From: Neocallimastix lanati (nom. inval.)
Lineage: Eukaryota > Neocallimastigomycota > Neocallimastigomycetes > Neocallimastigales > Neocallimastigaceae
DNA: 60,000 bases
NCBI GenBank assembly: GCA_016946835.1
Contig: JACVTC010000049.1
Span: 597,501 to 657,500, forward strand
Direction of reading: 5' to 3'
Shown: piece by piece, positions 46,890 to 58,300 of the stretch
Position numbering within the stretch: the stretch's first letter is position 1
How the letters are laid out: each line of letters opens with the position of its first letter
Notes under the pieces: generated by a model
What the model was told of the DNA's origin: nothing
Seen by the model: only the letters and a program-made list of their open reading frames with translations
The model's database searches: none
Made by a program: the position numbers and the translations under genes

Positions 46890-47820
46890 AAAGCCGAAAG
46901 ACATGACCTTAAATTGATAATTTCAAATTTTTGAAGTAAAGGTGGTGATTTCTAAACCTTCTTCGTCCATAAGTATTTGATGATAAAACTATAATTATCA
47001 ATATTACTGTTGTTGTTGTTTAGGTTTTAGTTGCTTTGATTACATTTAACTTCAATATGTCCATATTTTCTGTAGATTGTACATTTTATTAGTTTTCTAT
47101 GTCTGTATCTATATTGGGGAATAGTTTGTGTCTGAGAAAAATTCATTATTGCTTCCTTATTGTTTAATTCTTTTTTTCTAACAAATATTTTGAGTGACGA
47201 TAGGTTTCTATGATGGTTTTACAAATTTCTTCCCAATTATCACTATTATTTATAATATTTGAAATGTAAATTAAATTATAAATTAAATTTTCTGGAATTG
47301 CATTAAATAAATAATTGAATTTTTTCTCTGTTAGTTTTATTAATATTTAAAATTTTTAATTCTAGAAATATATTATCCATGAAAGAAATGAATAATAACA
47401 TTAAAGTTTTATTTTTAACGAATTTTAGATTATCTAATTCTTTTACTAAAATTCTAATTCTTTCATTATTCTCATTTAAGATATTAAAAATTTCATATGC
47501 CGAAAATGGTTTAAAATTGTGTTTTAATTTGCATTTATTACTAATTTTGTTCATTATATATCTTCATCAGTAAAGTTTTTATTGTAAACTTTTGAATTGG
47601 CTCCTTTGACCTTTATATATTCATTAAAATTTTCCATTCTTTTATTTTTGATATATTGATTTTTATTAAAATCTCTTCTTCTCTATATTTATATAAGTCA
47701 TTTCCTGAAAGTAGAGGATAGATTTCATCATCCTAAATTTTAAAATTGGAGTTTGGATCTTCTAAAATAGTTGTTTTTGATTTGGGATATTGATGAGTCA
47801 TTTTTAAATTTTTATAATGA
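46890..47820 (-). pseudogene. Ty1/copia gag, decayed
   Basis: The minus strand starts at MTHQYPKSKTTILEDPNSNF (47801). It continues with KHNFKPFSAYEIFNILNENN and ELDNLKFVKNKTLMLLFISF in the open frame 47554-47303 and NLIYISNIINNSDNWEEICK (about 47260). It ends with a zinc knuckle in which one Cys is Tyr (CTIYRKYGHIEVKC, about 47090-47050). The start lies about 140 bases after a primer site, as expected for gag. It abuts plus-strand copia RT tail to tail, so two elements or an inversion meet at 46880. Confidence 0.6.
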
Positions 47821-47940
47821 ATTTGAAATTTTGAAAAAATTAAAAATTATAATAATTAATAATTTTTATTATATAATATCTTATTTTAAATATATATTTA
47901 TAACCAAATAGTATTTGGCTGAATAATAATATGAATTTTA

Positions 47941-47955
47941 ATGAGACTCTTAATC
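47941..47955 (-). promoter_or_regulatory. Primer-binding site, tRNA-Lys anticodon type
   Basis: The minus strand reads GATTAAGAGTCTCAT, identical to 6533-6547. The adjoining sequence to the right (47956-48059, continuing after the two MULEs at 52864) is probably the interrupted 5' LTR of this gag. Confidence 0.6.
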
Positions 47956-48059
47956 TTTTGTAAATTAGTGAGATTTAGATGTAATGAAATTTTATTAGTT
48001 TCTTTCTTTTATATTATATTACAATTTACATAAAATTATTTATACGAATTTTTTTACAT

Positions 48060-48068
48060 AAATTATAT
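48060..48068. repeat. MULE target duplication, left copy
   Basis: AAATTATAT, 9 bp, directly before the left end of MULE 1. Confidence 0.8.
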
Positions 48069-48244
48069 AGGAGTATTGCATTTCGACATAATTTATGTTT
48101 GATCATTTATTCATGTATTACAATGTGGCTTGTAAAAATAAATGAATAGGAATAGGGTTAAATTTATTTTTATTTTTATTTTTATTTTTTTGTTTTTTTT
48201 TTAATTTTAAAAACATATACAGTAAAAAATATATATATATATAA

Positions 48245-48500
48245 TAAAGTAAATAAAAAATAAATAAAAAATAAAAAAAAAATAAATAATAAAGTAAAAT
48301 AAAAAATAAAAAAAAATAAATAATAAAATTATAAAATATAAAAAGAAAAAAAAAAGTAGAATATAAAATAAAAAAATAAATAATAAAGTAAAATAAAAAA
48401 TAAAAAAAATTAATAATAAAATTATAAAATATAAAAAAAAAAAAAAAAAAAAGTAAAATATAAAATAAAAAAATAAATAATAAAGTAAAATATAAAATAA
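48245..48500. repeat. A-rich tandem repeats, about 95 bp
   Basis: Roughly two and a half units containing AAATAATAAAGTAAAATAAA and TTATAAAATATAAAAA. They lie between the left MULE end and the transposase start. Confidence 0.6.
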
Positions 48501-48614
48501 AAAATAAAAAAAAAAAAAGGAATAAAATAAAATATAAGATAAAAAAAAATAGATTAAAACAAAAAAAAATAAAATATAAAAAACAAAACTTTTGTTTTAA
48601 AATATTTATAATAA

Positions 48615-50213
48615 ATGGATGATCAATTAGAAATAAGTGAAACTAATAAAGAAAAAAACCAAATCATTGTAAATAGAAAATATAAATTTAATTTATGGTA
48701 TATAACGAATAATACAAAAAGAATACCACTTTATCATAGAATTGTACATCCATTGTTTGCAAGTACCTTATGCAAAGAAATCACATATATTTGCCCTGTA
48801 TGTAACAAATATAACAAATTAAATAATAAAAAGTCCGTTTGTTGTAAAAAGCGAATAATTCCAGCTTCGTTTTCACTTCATAAAAAAAGCGTAGCAAATA
48901 GTTCGGAATATTCAAATGTACTAAATATAAAACAGTTAAAAAATGTAAATCTTACATTATTTTAAATGATAATAATAAAGTAATAAAATATGAAAACAAA
49001 CATACTCATCCAGGAAAAGAATATGATGCATTTGTATCAATAGTAAAACATAAAATGAAAAATGAAATTAGAAAAACCTCAATCCCATTTGATATAAATC
49101 CAAAACATATATAATGAAATATTTGAAGAAATTGGATTGATATGCCCTGAATATAATTCAATTAAATCCCAAATATCAAGATATATTAAAAAACAACTAC
49201 CTCCTGATATATCAAAATTTAATGAAATTCCAGATAAATCTGAATATTATATAAACGAAAGAGATGAAAATTTTATGATATACAAAAATTCTAATATTAT
49301 AATTTTTCAATCATCATTCCCCATTCCAAACAGAATTGTCCATAAAATACAACGAACATATGTTTGCTGATGGTACATTTTATATTGGACCAATATTTGG
49401 TTATCAAGTGTTTATAACAAGAGTATTTGCTCCAGAAATAAATAGTTTTTATACTACATCACTATCTATATTAAATAATAAAGAACCTATGAATTGTTAT
49501 TTGAAGAATTAAAAAAGAATGAAAGTAATTATAATAATAATATTATAAGTAATTATAATAATAATATTATAGTTATACCAAAAATTTTGCGTTGTGATTT
49601 TGAAAAAAGTATATCCAATGCTTCCATTAAAATATTTCATAATATTACTATTAAATATTGTGTATGGCATTATAAAAGATCGTTTGAAGTTCAAAAAAAT
49701 AAATTATGTTATAATGAAGTTGAAAATAATCATAAAATTTATTTGTTATATAAAGCTATTACAAATTTTCCTTTTATAAATCCTGAATATATATTTAATA
49801 TTTATAATTATATTAAAGTTATATGTCAAATATATAATTATTTCAATTTTTTAAATTTTTTGGAATATTTTAATAAGACTTATTTATATAAATATGATAT
49901 TTAATATTGGAATTATTATAACGATATAAACCACATAACAAATAATGCTTCAGAATCTTTTAACAATTACTTAAAAAAATTGTTTTACAAAAAACCTTCT
50001 TTATATGAATTGATTTATAATTTAAAAAGAGAAGAATCTTTATCTTACAATAATTACAAAAGGAAAATTGAAGGAGTTTGGAAAAAAAAAAGAATATTAA
50101 CAAAAGCTGATGAAATCAATGATTTCATTAAAAAATACAAAAAAAAGGGAATCCGATTAATTGATAAAAAATGTGAAAAAATGATATCATTGATTTATGG
50201 TATAAATGTTTAA
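48615..50213 (+). pseudogene. MULE 1 transposase, full length but broken
   Basis: The start is MDDQLEISETNKEKNQ at 48615. The FLYWCH zinc finger is split by the 180-bp insert at 48726 and resumes as FKCTKYKTVKKCKSYIILND and ENKHTHPG (48914-49030). Then come IGLICPEYNSIKSQISRYIK (49137), the catalytic Asp in MFADGTFYIGP (about 49365), the second Asp in LRCDFEKSISNA (about 49600), the MULE CVWHYKR motif and the third acid in NNASESFNNYLKK (about 49950). It ends at TAA 50211. Frameshifts fall at the insert, near 49110, 49345, 49485 and 49900. All three catalytic acids are present in sequence, so this copy decayed recently. Confidence 0.85.
48726..48905 (+). repeat. 180-bp insert in the FLYWCH domain with 5-bp flanking repeats
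   Basis: Compared with MULE 2, the transposase reading NTKRI is separated from IFKCTKY by 180 bases. GAATA occurs on both sides (48721-48725 and 48906-48910), as for a target duplication. The insert is itself open and reads VHPLFASTLCKEITYICPVC then NKYNKLNNKKSVCC, a CxxC...CC pattern suggesting a zinc-binding peptide. It is less A/T-rich than its surroundings. Origin unknown: an element with 5-bp duplication or a captured gene fragment. Confidence 0.6.
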
Positions 50214-50277
50214 TAGAATTAAATACACTCTAAATATATGAATAATAATTAACTAGAATATATATAGTTTAAATTAT

Positions 50278-50405
50278 ATTTATATCAATATCAATATATT
50301 TTATTAATATCAATATCAAAATATTTTATTAATATCAATGTCAAAATATTTCATTAATATCAATATCAAAATATTTTATTAATATCAATATCAATATTTA
50401 AATTT
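50278..50405. repeat. Tandem repeat of about 25-27 bp
   Basis: Four to five units of TTAATATCAATATCAAAATA, then TTTTA. They lie between the transposase stop and the right MULE end. Confidence 0.8.
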
Positions 50406-50824
50406 TATTAATAATAAATATTTAATATTATAATAAATTTTATTTTATTATTTAATTAATTTAATAATAAAATATATAATTTTATTTATTTTATTTGAAT
50501 AAAATAAAATGGAAAGGTTTTATTATTAAAATATTTAATAATAAAATATAATAATAAAATAAAATTAAAAAAAAAATAAAAAAAAAATAAAATTCTCAAC
50601 TGAAAACTTATTTATTCTTTTTTTGTTTTTATTTTATTTTTTTAATGCTAAAATACATTTATTCTTTTATTTATTCTTTTTTTTGTTTTTATTTTTTTTT
50701 TTTAATGCTAAAAAACAATAAATAAAAATATACGTTGAAAATAGTGGCGTATTATATATATTATACACATTGTACAAAATTTTATGATGATTATACATAA
50801 ATTATGTCGAAATGCTTCACATTC
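50406..50824. other. MULE 1 right non-coding arm
   Basis: It includes two diverged copies of TTTATTCTTTTTTTGTTTTT with AATGCTAAAA (50608-50715). GTGGCGTATTATATATA (50741) is repeated in inverted form inside MULE 2 (52787-52803). Confidence 0.5.
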
Positions 50825-50833
50825 AAATTATAT
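50825..50833. repeat. MULE target duplication, shared middle copy
   Basis: AAATTATAT. It is at once the right duplication of MULE 1 and the left duplication of MULE 2. Confidence 0.85.
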
Positions 50834-51246
50834 GGGGGTGGTGCGTTTCGGAATGTGGCTTTAAATATTTTTACATAAATTTTCATTTCGGAATGTGGCT
50901 TATATTATTTTTTTTATAAACTTTTATTTATGAATATAATATTTAAATATTAAAATAAAATGGCACATATAATTTCTTTGAAAAAATAATTATTAAAAAT
51001 ATTTAAAATGTGATATATTTCAAAAAAAATAATGATTTACATTCGCCATATTCTGAAAATTTTTATTTATTTATTAATTTATTCATTTAATTATTTAATA
51101 ATAATATTTAATAATATTTCTTTTTATACTATTTTCTAATTATAAAGTTTGTTTATTATATGGAAATATAATAATTTACATTAATTTAAAATACTGTAAA
51201 AATTATAATAAAATTCATGTTAATATATATGAATATGCTATATCAT

Positions 51247-52152
51247 TTACTTTATTATATAATTTTTATTTTTTTTTGTCATTAATAATCTTTTATAATG
51301 CCAAAAACAATATTTAATATTTATATTGGGAAAAATATTTTCCACTGCATTAGATATTCCTTTTTCAAAATCACAATGAAAAATTTTTTCTGAGAAATTA
51401 ATATTTGCATTATATTTAATTATATTTTTTTTTATTTCATTAAATAATATTTCGTAAGTTGTTTGTTCTTTGTTTTTTAATATTGACATGGAAGTAGTGT
51501 AAAAACAATTTAATTCTGTAACATAAGTTCTGGTAATGAATACTTGATAACTATTAGTTGGAGCTATTAAAAATGTACCATCAGCAAATATATGTTTATT
51601 CTCCATAAATAATTTTGCTTGGAATGGTGATTGAAAAATTATTATATTAGAATTTTTGAATATCATAAAGTATTCACCTCTTATTGTTTTATAATATTCA
51701 GATACATTAGGAACTTCATCAAATGTTTTTACATTAGAAAAAAATTGTTTGTTTTTATATCTTGTTATTTGGGATTTAATTGTTTTATATTCAGGGCATA
51801 TATATCCTATTTCTTGAGAAATTTTATCAAATATGCGTTTTGATTTTATATCAGAAGGAATCAAACTTTTTTTTATTTCATCTTTAATTTTATGTTTTAT
51901 TAATGATTTGGATGCATTAATTTCATTACCAGGATGATTATGTGAAGAATCATAATTTAAAACCTCTTTATTATCATTTAAAATAATAAAAGACTTACAT
52001 TTATTTAATGTTTTATATTCTGTACATCTATATATTTTTGTATTATCTTTTTTTAATTTTGAAAAATTATATTTAAATTTTCGATCTATAATTATTTGCT
52101 CTTTTCCTCGATTTGTTTCACTTATATCAATTTTTAGATTTCCCTCCATCAA
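51247..52152 (-). CDS. MULE 2 transposase, open but C-terminally truncated
   Basis: An uninterrupted 301-codon frame from ATG 52152 to TAA 51247. The FLYWCH zinc finger spans about residues 20-75, with ligands Cys43, Cys52, His71 and His73 (YRCTEYKTLNKCKSF and SSHNHPG). The MULE catalytic domain begins near residue 150. The first Asp is Asp191 in FADGTF, the second lies in HCDFEKGISNA (about residue 263), followed by the CFWHYKR motif. The frame ends soon after (KKNKNYIIK). The third catalytic acid (NNASESFNN in MULE 1) and about 150 further residues are absent, and there is no matching sequence before the left end. It keeps DNA-binding potential but should lack catalysis. Confidence 0.85.
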   Translation of the reverse strand: MMEGNLKIDISETNRGKEQIIIDRKFKYNFSKLKKDNTKIYRCTEYKTLNKCKSFIILNDNKEVLNYDSSHNHPGNEINASKSLIKHKIKDEIKKSLIPSDIKSKRIFDKISQEIGYICPEYKTIKSQITRYKNKQFFSNVKTFDEVPNVSEYYKTIRGEYFMIFKNSNIIIFQSPFQAKLFMENKHIFADGTFLIAPTNSYQVFITRTYVTELNCFYTTSMSILKNKEQTTYEILFNEIKKNIIKYNANINFSEKIFHCDFEKGISNAVENIFPNINIKYCFWHYKRLLMTKKNKNYIIK

Positions 52153-52231
52153 AATTTTTAATATAAATATTAATAAATATGAAAATATTTATTTTTTATT
52201 TTTTATTTAATATGTATTTTCAATTTTTTTT

Positions 52232-52620
52232 AAAAATTACAATTACAAATATAAAAATATTTTATTTTATTTCAAGAAAATTACTAAAAAAATATTTATC
52301 TTTTTTTTTTTATTTTATTTTTTCATTATAAAATAAAATATTTATTTAATTATTATTTATTTATATAATAAAAAATTACAGTTATAAATATAAATAAATA
52401 TGAAAATATTTTATTTTATTTCAAGAAAATTACTAATAAAATATTTTATTTCAAGAAAATTACTAAAAAAATATTTATCTTTTCTTTTTTTTATTTTATT
52501 TTTTTATTATAAAATAAAATATTTATTTAATTATTATTTATTTATTTATTTATATAATAAAAAATTACAGTTATAAATATAAATAAAAATGAAAATATTT
52601 TATTTTATTTTTTTTGTATT
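52232..52620. repeat. Two tandem copies of about 190 bp in the MULE 2 subterminal arm
   Basis: The units contain ATTTTATTTCAAGAAAATTA, then a T-rich run, and ATAAAAAATTACAGTTATAA. The second begins near 52427. They lie between the transposase start and the right end, where MULE 1 and the decayed MULE also carry tandem repeats. Confidence 0.75.
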
Positions 52621-52854
52621 TTATTTTTTTAATCTTTTTTATTTTTTTTATTTTTTTTTTATTTTTAATTTTTTTTATTTTTTTATTTTTTATTATCAAA
52701 TATATATTAAATTATGAAATTTTTATAAAATAAAATATTTATTTAATTATTATTTAATTATTTATTTATATAAAAAAATTTATATATAATACGCCATCTC
52801 AAAAAGCATGTGGCTTATATCTATTCACGTGCGGTTCCGAAACGCGCTCTCCCC

Positions 52855-52863
52855 AAATTATAT
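52855..52863. repeat. MULE target duplication, right copy
   Basis: AAATTATAT directly after the right end of MULE 2. Confidence 0.85.
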
Positions 52864-53184
52864 ATGTAAAATACATTATATTAATGTAATATCATAAAAT
52901 ACAATTAATCATAATAAAATAAATAATATTAAACTTTATTTTCAATTTTTAAATATATTTTTTTAAATTGTATTAAATATATTAATTAGCCAATCAATAG
53001 ATAAAATATTAATGAATTTACATTACATTATTTTTTTGATACATTAATTTCAATTTGTAATGAAATTTTATTATGGGTAAAAAATAGAAAAGAAATCAAT
53101 AAATATTTATTAATAAAAAAATTAAATTTTGATCAATTTAATCTTTGATTGATGGATGATTTTTATTATTATCATTATTAATAA
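52864..53184. other. A/T-rich spacer, possibly the other part of an interrupted LTR or gypsy leader
   Basis: ATATTAAACTTTATTTTCAA at 52928 resembles both the copia LTR start (reverse complement) and the gypsy repeat at 1424/7660, so the assignment is open. No gene. Confidence 0.35.
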
Positions 53185-53655
53185 ATAAGAAATAAGAAAT
53201 AAGAAATAATAAATAATAAATAATAAATAATAAATAATAAATAATAAATAATAAATAATAAATAATAAATAATAAATAATAAATAATAAATAATAAATAA
53301 TAAATAATTGAATAATAAATAATAAATAATTGAATAATAAATAATAAATAATTGAATAATAAATAATAAATAATAAATAATAAATAATAAATAATAAATA
53401 ATAAATAATAAATAATAAATAATAAATAATAAATAATAAATAATAAATAATAAATAATAAATAATTGAATAATAAATAATAAATAATTGAATAATAAATA
53501 ATAAATAATTGAATAATAAATAATAAATAATAAATAATAAATAATAAATAACTAAATAATAAATAATAAATAATAAATAATTGAATAATAAATAATAAAT
53601 AATAATAAATAATAATAAATAATAATAAATAATAATAAATAATAATAAATAATTG
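53185..53655. repeat. Heptanucleotide microsatellite (AATAAAT)n
   Basis: About 470 bases of AATAAAT units, interrupted at intervals by AATTGAATAA. The interruptions recur in groups, so larger blocks were also duplicated. Near 53600-53645 the period changes to 10 (AATAATAAAT). Confidence 0.92.
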
Positions 53656-54650
53656 AATAATATATAAAAATAGTTAGTGTTAATAGTAAAAAGATAACAT
53701 TTTTTTAAATAATATTTATATAAAATTAATATAATAAGTAAGTATTCAAAAAAAAAAAAAAAAAGTAATCTCTCATATTATATATAACAAATTAGAAATA
53801 TCCATTTTTAATTATTATTGTTACTGTTAATTGAAGAAGATAAATAGGATATGAATTATTTTTTATTGTGAAATTAAAGAAGATAAATAGGAAATTAAAA
53901 GTTTGGTTTTTATTATCCTAAAAATAAATAATAATTAATAATTAATAATTAATATATTAATATTAATATATTAAATTATATTAAATAAAGTTATTGTAAC
54001 CAATTTAATAGTAATAATATATTATTATTATTATTATTATTGAAATAATCAAAATAATAAAAAAATTGATTTTTATTATTATTAATTTTTATTTTTATTT
54101 ATTTATTTATTTAATTTATTTATTTTATTTTTTAATTTTATTTCTTATTTATAAAAGAAGGAATTAAGAAATAAACAAAAACATAATTAATTAGAAAATA
54201 AAAAATTTTAAATATTATTAGTCGTTTATTATAGGAAGACTAATATTTGCTGTTGCAGTAATTAAAATGTAATATAACTTGTGGGAAGAAGAAATATATA
54301 TTATTTATATTTTATTTGTGAAATATTGTTGTAAATTATTATTATAATGTGATGAAAACAATCCATTTAATCATAAAAAACACTATATATTAACAATTAT
54401 TTATGTTCAATAAATATTAAATTAAAAATTTTATTTTCGTCGCAATATTTAAAATAAAAGTTTATTGGAATTTATTTATTAATTTTTATTATTAAATAAA
54501 AGTAAAATCAAACTAATTAAACTATTAACAATTATTATCAATTAAAAGTTTATATTTTCACATTTCTAGAAATTTGGATAAACATATATACCTTTTTTTT
54601 TTAATTATTAAATTTAACTTGATAATAATAATAAATATAATAATTTCAAG
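53656..54650. promoter_or_regulatory. Upstream region of the beta-adaptin gene
   Basis: About 1 kb of A/T-rich sequence with poly-A/T runs. GAAGATAAATAGGA is repeated at 53835 and 53878. No clear TATA box or transcription-factor site can be singled out in such A/T-rich sequence. Confidence 0.3.
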
Positions 54651-55329
54651 ATGCAGGTAGATTTAATCAATTTTTTAAAATGAATATTTTTATCTTTAAA
54701 GTAAGATATTTATATATTTATTATATTTTTCAAAATATAAAAAATATAAAACAGGAAGCTATAACAAAGTTCACTCAAAATGCTTTAGCAGATTTAAGAA
54801 GACAAAATTTCTTTGCAGCTCCTAGAAAAGGTATATTATTGATTTTTATAAATAAAATTAATTAATTTTCTTATTTAAACAATCGTCAGTGATATACTCC
54901 ATATTATTTTTTCATAATTCATTTACCTACTTTTTATCTATTTATTGTTTAATTTATTGTTTAATTACCTTTTACAAAACACTAATATTAATATATTCCA
55001 TATAAACCATATATTATTCAATGATAAATTCTTTAATTATTTCGTCAAAATAAAATTAAATTGAAAGGTGAAAATTTTGAATTAAAGGCTGACCTTAATT
55101 CAGAATATAAAGAACGTAGAAAGGATACTGTAAAGAGGGTTATCGCAAATATGACTATTGGAAAGGATGTTAGTAGTTTGTTTGCTGATGTCGTTAAAAA
55201 TATGCAAACTGATGATATTGAATTGAAAAAATTAGTATATTTATATTTAATTAATTATGCTAAATCTCAACCGGAATTAGTTATCTTAGCAGTTAATACT
55301 TTTGTTAAAGTAAATGTTAAAATATATCA

Positions 55330-55369
<40 letters not shown>

Positions 55370-58300
55370 AAAGAAATATATATTTTAATGTTATTAAAAC
55401 AACAAATGCATGATAATAAATATTAATTTATCATTATTAATATAGGATACTGATGATCCAAATCCATTAATTAGAGCATTAGCAATTCGTACAATGGGTT
55501 GTTTACGTGTTGATGAAATTACCAATTATTTATGTGAACCACTTAGAAAATGTTTACGAGTAATTATATTAGTAATTAAATCATAACAAAAAAAAAATTA
55601 GATAATGAGTATTAAAATAAATATATATTGTTTTCATTATATGAAAAAAGGATGATAATCCATATGTTAGAAAAACAGCTGCAATTTGTGTTGCAAAATT
55701 ATACGATTTAAATCCTCAATTAACTGTTGATAACGGATTTGTTTCTACTCTTCAAGATATGATTTCTGATTCTAATCCAGTTGTAAGTTGAATTGTAATA
55801 ATAAAGCAATAAAATAATTTTAAATTAATTAACTTAGCAACCAAAAAAAAAAAAAAAAAATAAAAAATTATAATTAAATAATTATTTATATGTATTAATT
55901 AATATTCATTTAGGTTGTTGCTAATGCAGTTGCTGCTCTTACTGAAATTAATGATTCTTCATCTGAAAAAGGTCTTTTCAATATTAATAGTAATATATTA
56001 GCTAAACTTCTTGCAGCATTAAACGAATCAACAGAGTAATTCATCATTATTATTATAAATCCAACAAATATATATGAAAAAAATCAATATTTTATTATCG
56101 TAATAGAATATATTAAAATGATGAATAAATAAATATATAACTAATTAAATAATTTTAATATTAATAATAATTTTTAGATGGGGTCAAATTTGTATTTTGA
56201 CTACTCTAGCTGATTATGTTCCAAAAGATGAAAAGGAGGCCGAAAATATTGTTGAACGTGTTATTCCAAGACTTCAACATGCCAATGCTAGTGTTGTTCT
56301 TTCAGCTGTTAAGGTATTTTAATAATCAAAAAAAAAAAAAATTATTTTTCTTTTAAATTAGATTTAATTTTATAAATTAAATATTTTTAATAATATATTT
56401 TCAATAAAATTATAATATGAAATGAAAATAATGGAATAAAACATTAACAATAAACAAAAAATAAATTAAAATGGATATAAAAAGGTGTTTATGGTTTATA
56501 TGAATAAGAATTATATTACTTCAGAAAAAACTATTCAACATATTTGTAAGAAGATGACACCTCCATTAGGTAATTATAAAAAAATAATTTTTTTATAAAT
56601 TATATAATTTTGATTATAAAATAAAATATATTATTGATTTAATTAATAAATATATATTTAATAATAATAAAAATAATCATAATAAACTTTTTGAAAATTT
56701 TTTAAAAATAAAAATAAAAATAAAATTAAAAATTATAATTATTAATACCAAAATTAAATTATATTTATTATATTTTGTGAATAAATTTAAAATAAAAAAT
56801 AATAATAATTAGTTACACTTATTTCAGACCATTCTGAAATTCAGTATGTTGCTTTAAGAAATATCAATTTAATTCTTCAAAAGAGAAATGATATATTAAA
56901 TCAAGAAATTAGAGTTTTCTTCTGTAAGTACAACGATCCACCCTATGTTAAATTAGAAAAACTTGAAGTAATGATTCAACTTTGTAATGAGAAAAATGTT
57001 GATCAAGTATTATCTGAATTTAAAGAGTATGCATAGGATATTATTAATTATATATATATTTTAAGTAATTTTATTGATTAATTAATAATTTAAATATAAT
57101 ATTATGCTTATAATTAAATATATATTACTAAAACTATTATTATATTAACTCTAATTTAATAATAATTTAATCATCTATAATTTAAAGATACTGTAATGAA
57201 GTTGATGTTGAATTTGTTAGAAAGTCTGTTCGTGCTATTGGTAGATGTGCTATTAAACTTGAAGAAGCTGCTGAAAGATGTGTTAATGTCTTACTTGAAT
57301 TAATTTCAACCCATGATAATTATGTTCTTCAAGAAGCTATTGTAGTTATGAAGGTTAGTTTATGATATTATCATCAAAATATAGAATTACACAAAGAAAT
57401 ATATATAAAAAATTTTTCAATTTTTCCAAAAAATTTCCTAATTAATAAATTTGAATTATTTATTATAATTGTTCTAATTAATATTCCTAACAAAAATATA
57501 TATATAATTTAAATCATAGGATATTTTCAGAAAATATCCACATTCATATGAAGGTGTTATTGCTAATCTTTGTAAGAATTTAGAAAATTTAGATGAACCA
57601 GAAGCTAAGGCGTCATTAATTTGGATTATTGGTGAATATGCTGAAAAAATTGAAAATGCAAATGAGCTTTTAGAATTTTTCTTAGAAAGTTTCAAAGAAG
57701 AATCTAGTATGGTTCAGTTACAATTAATTACTGCAATTGTTAAATTATTCTTAAAGAAACCAAGTCAAGCTCAAGATAGTGTTCAAAAAGTTCTTCAAAC
57801 AGCTACTCAATCCTGTGATAATCCTGATATTCGTGATAGAGCTTACATTTACTGGCGTTTATTATCTACTAATCCACAAGCTGCAAAAGTAGATCATTAT
57901 TAATATTTTTTATTATTATAAATTTTATTATTATGATTATTAATTATTATTTATTTTTATATAGACTGTTGTTTTATCTGAAAAGCCACCAATTGAATCA
58001 AAATCAAAGATTGTAAGTGATTCATTACTTGATGAATTAATTGATAATATTGGTACTTTAGCTTCTGTTTATTATAAACCAGCTTCGCTCTTTGGTGGTC
58101 GTACTGGTGATACAAGAATATTCTCGTATGTATTAGTTTAAATGATTTTAATTAGAAATTATAATATTCTGAAATAAAAAAAAAAAAAAAAAAAAAATTT
58201 AATTTATATTATTTATAAATTTATAAATGAATAATATTAATATATATTTTTTATTGTTATTATTTTCATAATAAAGGTCATCTGCTGAAGAAACTGATGC

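Larger units (their letters stand above)
48069..50824 (+). mobile_element. MULE 1, FLYWCH-type Mutator-like DNA transposon
   Basis: The ends AGGAGTATTGCATTTCGACA and (reverse complement of the right end) GAATGTGAAGCATTTCGACA share GCATTTCGACATAATTTATGT as an inverted repeat. The 9-bp AAATTATAT lies on both sides, the target-site length of Mutator elements. It contains a full-length but broken transposase on the plus strand. Subterminal GTGGCTT motifs and A-rich tandem repeats fill the left 550 bases. Confidence 0.85.
50834..52854 (-). mobile_element. MULE 2, FLYWCH-type Mutator-like DNA transposon
   Basis: Left end GGGGGTGGTGCGTTTCGGAA; right end (reverse complement) GGGGAGAGCGCGTTTCGGAA. 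AAATTATAT flanks it exactly on both sides. GTTTCGGAATGTGGCTT at the left end is followed 38 bases later by a second copy (50885). The transposase on the minus strand is truncated. The ends differ clearly from those of MULE 1, so the two are distinct families. Confidence 0.88.

Noticed and set aside
53185-53655. CRISPR-like repeat array
   Set aside because: The units are 7 bp with no spacers; it is a microsatellite in a eukaryotic sequence.
54680-54865. Alternative N-terminus of beta-adaptin from ATG 54680
   Set aside because: It would translate intron sequence before the acceptor at 54754; the hydrophobic A/T-derived leader has no counterpart in adaptins, whereas ATGCAG plus splicing gives a normal short N-terminus.
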